A stretch of DNA of 7,294 nucleotides from an uncultured bacterium (GTDB lineage Bacteria; Patescibacteriota; Minisyncoccia; Phycocordibacterales; UBA5272), in NCBI GenBank assembly GCA_903834855.1, contig CAILKS010000009.1, forward strand, positions 1 to 7,294, in the 5' to 3' direction. Positions 5,411 through 7,294 of the stretch are shown here, one piece after another. The notes under the pieces are model-generated. The model ran no database searches. It saw only the letters and a list, made by a program, of their open reading frames with translations, and was not told the DNA's origin. The first letter of the stretch is position 1; each line of letters opens with the position of its first letter. The translations under genes and the position numbers were made by a program.

Positions 5411-6292
5411 CCTTTGGAAATTTAGTGCTTTTGTAATAAGTGGTTTAATATCATCATACATACGTAAATCTTTTACTTCGTGTTCAGGGAACCATTTTGC
5501 ATCATCTAGCCCACCTTTTTTTTCTAATACCAATGGTGTATGGGCTGATTCTGCTAAATAATAAGTTACATGTTTAACAACTTTTCCTTCATCTGGTTTA
5601 TTAGCAATATATTCATTTTCACCAAGAATTGTTGTTAGGGTTACATCAACTCCTATTTCACTTTTTATTTTCTTTATAGCTAAAATGTCTATAGCTTCCT
5701 CACCTTCTATTTTTCCTTTTGTAAGAGTCCAATAACCAAAAACATCATGAACAAGACCGATATAACGTTTGCCTTCATGATTACTGATTACAACTGCACC
5801 TACTAGTCTCTCATGCTTCATTGAATCCTTTTCCACTTTCTTTGTGATTTGTTCTTTACCGGGTTCACCCATTTCTTTATAAATAGCACCAAGAACACCG
5901 TTAATAAATCTACCCGATGTTTCCCCTCCGAAAGTTTTAGCAAGCTCGATAGCTTCGTCTATTGCCACCTTAGGTGGTACTTGAGAACGATCACCAAATA
6001 AAAGCTCACATAGTCCTAAACGTAAAATATTTCTATCTACTTCTCCGATTTTATCAAGTGGCCAGTCCGGCGCAGCACGCACAATAATATCATCTAATGT
6101 GATACGTCGGCTTAAACATTCCTTTACCAATATTTCAGCAAAAGAAATATCTTTTATATCTTCACCAAATTCTAAACTAATGCGCTTTAAAACTAAAAGA
6201 GCCTCAGCCTGAGATATATCAAAAGCACATCTTTGATCTATTTCAAAAAGTGTTTGTAGGACGAGTGATCGTGCTATGTGGCGGGTACTCAT
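5402..6292 (-). CDS. nusB: NusB-NUDIX fusion protein
   Basis: A 296-aa fusion. Residues 1-142 are NusB: all-helical, with STRHIARSLVLQTLFEID at the start and PPKVAIDEAIELAKTFGG...RFINGVLGAI (106-137), the family's most conserved part. NusB binds boxA RNA with S10 in rRNA antitermination. After a charged linker (about 143-158), residues 160-292 form a NUDIX fold beginning RLVGAVVIS. The Nudix box (193-215) keeps G193, E199, E212 and G214 but reads KKIKSE where the consensus is REUxEE, so two of the three clustered metal-binding glutamates are replaced (K208, S211). Hydrolase activity is therefore doubtful; a nucleotide-sensing or structural role is possible. NusB alone is usually 130-160 aa. 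It lies downstream of rpmF across a TTTAAA-type element. No Shine-Dalgarno site is seen. The last residues (RSN) are encoded by repeat DNA. Confidence 0.9.
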   Translation of the reverse strand: MSTRHIARSLVLQTLFEIDQRCAFDISQAEALLVLKRISLEFGEDIKDISFAEILVKECLSRRITLDDIIVRAAPDWPLDKIGEVDRNILRLGLCELLFGDRSQVPPKVAIDEAIELAKTFGGETSGRFINGVLGAIYKEMGEPGKEQITKKVEKDSMKHERLVGAVVISNHEGKRYIGLVHDVFGYWTLTKGKIEGEEAIDILAIKKIKSEIGVDVTLTTILGENEYIANKPDEGKVVKHVTYYLAESAHTPLVLEKKGGLDDAKWFPEHEVKDLRMYDDIKPLITKALNFQRSN

Positions 6293-6316
6293 AAATTTTA
6301 AAGGAGCGTTTGGGTG

Positions 6317-6408
6317 AGATTTAAATGTTTAAAGATTTAAATATTTAAAGTTGATTAATTTGAAATGCGTAATCATTTTAGTTTTTAAATATTTAGGCTT
6401 TTAAATTT
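6317..6408. repeat. TTTAAA-type element, copy 3 (rpmF-nusB gap)
   Basis: TTTAAATATTTAAA arrays flank a reversed core (ATGCGTAATCATTTTAG, 6365-6381; ACGCAT on the minus strand). GTTTAAAGATTTAAA (6327-6341) is identical to 4047-4061. The last codons and stop of rpmF (6393-6395) lie in the outer array. Confidence 0.6.
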
Positions 6409-6587
6409 GTCTTAGCCTTGATATTAATAACTTTTTTACCACGATACATTCCACAAGCGTCACAAACGCGGTGAGGAACTTTCATAGCTCCACAGCTTTT
6501 ACAAGCAACAATATTTGATGCTTTTAGAGCGTGGTGTGAGCGACGGTTTGCCGTATGCGCTCGTGTGTGTCTCATTCGTACTACCAT
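6393..6587 (-). CDS. rpmF: 50S ribosomal protein bL32
   Basis: A 64-aa small basic ribosomal protein. It has the conserved RRSHHAL segment (15-21) and a zinc-ribbon with C29-x2-C32 and C42-x2-C45 (ACKSCGAMKVPHRVCDACG), so all four metal ligands are kept. The N terminus MVVRMRHTR differs from the MAVPKRR style of most bacteria and is the form I associate with Parcubacteria-type genomes. Met1 at 6587 is chosen over Met5 (6575) because the predicted promoter places the transcript start only a few bases upstream, leaving an almost leaderless mRNA with no Shine-Dalgarno site. The C-terminal residues NLKA and the stop overlap a TTTAAA array. It is probably the first gene of the rpmF-nusB-rnc-tlyA run. 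Confidence 0.95.
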   Translation of the reverse strand: MVVRMRHTRAHTANRRSHHALKASNIVACKSCGAMKVPHRVCDACGMYRGKKVINIKAKTNLKA

Positions 6588-6596
6588 AATAGATAT

Positions 6597-6625
6597 ATTC
6601 TACATTATTTGACCATTTTTTGCAA
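6597..6625 (-). promoter_or_regulatory. Probable promoter of the rpmF gene run
   Basis: On the minus strand, TTGCAA (6625-6620), then 17 bases, then TAGAAT (6602-6597). Transcription would start near 6590, about three bases before the rpmF ATG, so the mRNA would be nearly leaderless. It lies just outside the repeat element at 6646-6846. Confidence 0.5.
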
Positions 6626-6689
6626 TAGAAAAGTCATAAATGTGAACAAATATCTAATTGACCTAATTTCTAAGGTCTAATATTAATGC

Positions 6690-6708
6690 GCACAGGTCTT
6701 GCCTGTGC
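6690..6708. repeat. AGGTCTTGCCT hairpin with alternative stem
   Basis: GCACAGG (6690-6696) pairs with CCTGTGC (6702-6708) around TCTTG. Loop and inner stem equal those at 1920-1936, while the outer stem has changed on both sides and still pairs. Confidence 0.65.
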
Positions 6709-6719
6709 TAATTACAAAA

Positions 6720-6761
6720 TTTACGAAGGTCTTGCCTTCGCGAAGGCAAGACCTTCGTAAA
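6720..6761. repeat. 42-bp perfect palindrome
   Basis: Each half is 21 bases and the two halves are exact reverse complements with no spacer. It consists of the 17-mer hairpin CGAAGGTCTTGCCTTCG (6724-6740) followed head to head by its reverse complement (6741-6757), plus flanking TTTA/TAAA. It might also act as a terminator for the upstream minus-strand gene, but no T-run follows. Confidence 0.9.
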
Positions 6762-6867
6762 CTATTAGGTTAATTAGAAATTAGGCCTTAGACCTTGGGT
6801 TTAATATTTTATTAGGTGAATTAGGAATTAGACCTTAGACCTTTGTATCCCCTTTTTATTAGACCTT

Positions 6868-7294
6868 TTAGATGACAGGATCTACTACTGGCGGATCAAC
6901 AGGAGGAACTACTGGGTCTACAACAGGTGTTATTACTGGATCTGCGGGTGGGGTTATTGGATCAGTAGAAGAAGCTGCTGGATCCACTGTAGGCGTTACC
7001 GGATCAGTACTGGTTGCTGGTTGCTGATTACTGTCTGCTACCCCAGAGGTCGAGGTGCCAGCGACGATTGGTTCTGGGGTTGGAGTGATTGCGGGTGAGG
7101 TAGTATTTCCAGAATTTGTCTGCTGAAGAATTTTTATAAGTTGTTCTTCAGTAACACAAGTAGTACCTATACAAAGTTTCTGTGTAGTAATTTCTTTAGC
7201 CACAATCCTCCCCTCCTCGTCTATTGACCAAGTACCATTAGCACTCGAGATGTATTTAATGTTCTGTAGAGTAGTAGAAGAAGTATTCTGTATG
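6868..7294 (-). CDS. Partial: C-terminal part of a proline-rich probable surface protein
   Basis: The frame stays open to the window edge, so the start lies outside and 142 codons are visible. The first part includes NGTWSIDEEGRIVAKEITTQ and then KLCIGTTCVTEEQLIKILQ, a strand-rich segment followed by a helix. I associate such segments with the ends of large exported proteins in Patescibacteria, where they may aid folding or attachment. The last 80 or so residues are low-complexity, rich in P, T, V and D, with repeated DPV, DPI and TPP units, typical of wall-spanning or extended stalk regions. No signal peptide or anchor can be seen in the visible part. A GTG at 7203 preceded by a GGAGG-like run could start a separate 111-aa protein, but I judge continuation more likely. 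The stop codon borders a TCTAAGGTCTAATT-type repeat. Confidence 0.6.
   Translation of the reverse strand, partial: IQNTSSTTLQNIKYISSANGTWSIDEEGRIVAKEITTQKLCIGTTCVTEEQLIKILQQTNSGNTTSPAITPTPEPIVAGTSTSGVADSNQQPATSTDPVTPTVDPAASSTDPITPPADPVITPVVDPVVPPVDPPVVDPVI

Larger units (their letters stand above)
6646..6846. repeat. TCTAAGGTCTAATT composite element, copy B, about 200 bp
   Basis: The element runs from ACAAATATCTAA to TTAGACCTTTGT, which form imperfect terminal inverted repeats. The left arm (6653-6682) and right arms (6763-6815 and 6816-6846) match copy A at 1791-1898 and copy C at 4880-4976. The centre holds two hairpins, at 6690-6708 and 6720-6761, with the AGGTCTTGCCT core. It fills the gap between rpmF and the upstream surface-protein gene. 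Confidence 0.75.

Noticed and set aside
6868..7203. A separate 111-aa protein starting at GTG 7203 behind a GGAGG-like run.
   Set aside because: The frame remains open to the window edge, and the upstream residues (NGTWSIDEEGRIV) read naturally into the rest. The purine-rich run is explained by Asp-Glu-Glu-Gly-Arg codons. Annotated as a partial gene instead; the alternative is kept in the evidence.

Overview
The window is AT-rich, roughly one third GC, and looks like a chromosomal piece of a Candidate Phyla Radiation bacterium (Patescibacteria, probably Parcubacteria-like). This is inference. It rests on the form of bL32 (MVVRMRHTR...RRSHHALK), a NusB fused to a NUDIX domain, a short S23-type four-helix-bundle gene, a surface-protein tail of a style common in that group, near absence of Shine-Dalgarno sites, and gaps full of short repeats.

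Layout: 1-300 has no gene and holds two short repeats and a possible promoter. 301-1788 (+) is an ABC-F translation ATPase. 1789-1998 is a composite repeat with hairpins, ending in a strong terminator for the opposite strand. 1999-2496 (-) is an unrecognised 165-aa protein with an internal duplication resembling two ribbon-helix-helix units. 2497-2826 is a repeat-free gap with divergent promoters. 2827-3108 (+) is a small RRM RNA-binding protein ending in a 32-bp perfect inverted repeat. From there to the end everything is on the minus strand. In transcription order: the partial 3' end of a proline-rich probable surface protein (6868-7294), rpmF (6393-6587), nusB-NUDIX (5402-6292), a four-helix-bundle gene (4987-5343), rnc (4167-4862) and tlyA (3242-4030).

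Most genes serve RNA and the ribosome: ABC-F ATPase, RRM protein, bL32, NusB (rRNA antitermination), RNase III (rRNA processing) and TlyA (rRNA 2'-O-methylation). The rpmF-nusB-rnc-tlyA run probably acts as one ribosome-biogenesis cluster into which repeats and the four-helix-bundle gene have been inserted.

The most unusual signal is the repeats. At least three families are visible: (1) TCTAAGGTCTAATT-type dyads, with hairpins built on AGGTCTTGCCT; (2) TTGAAAATTGAAAATT-type runs; (3) TTTAAATATTTAAA-type arrays around an ACGCAT-like core. They abut almost every gene, supply or overlap many stop codons, surround the four-helix-bundle gene on both sides, and one block lies in frame inside tlyA. 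No transposase, integrase, CRISPR array, tRNA or rRNA was recognised.
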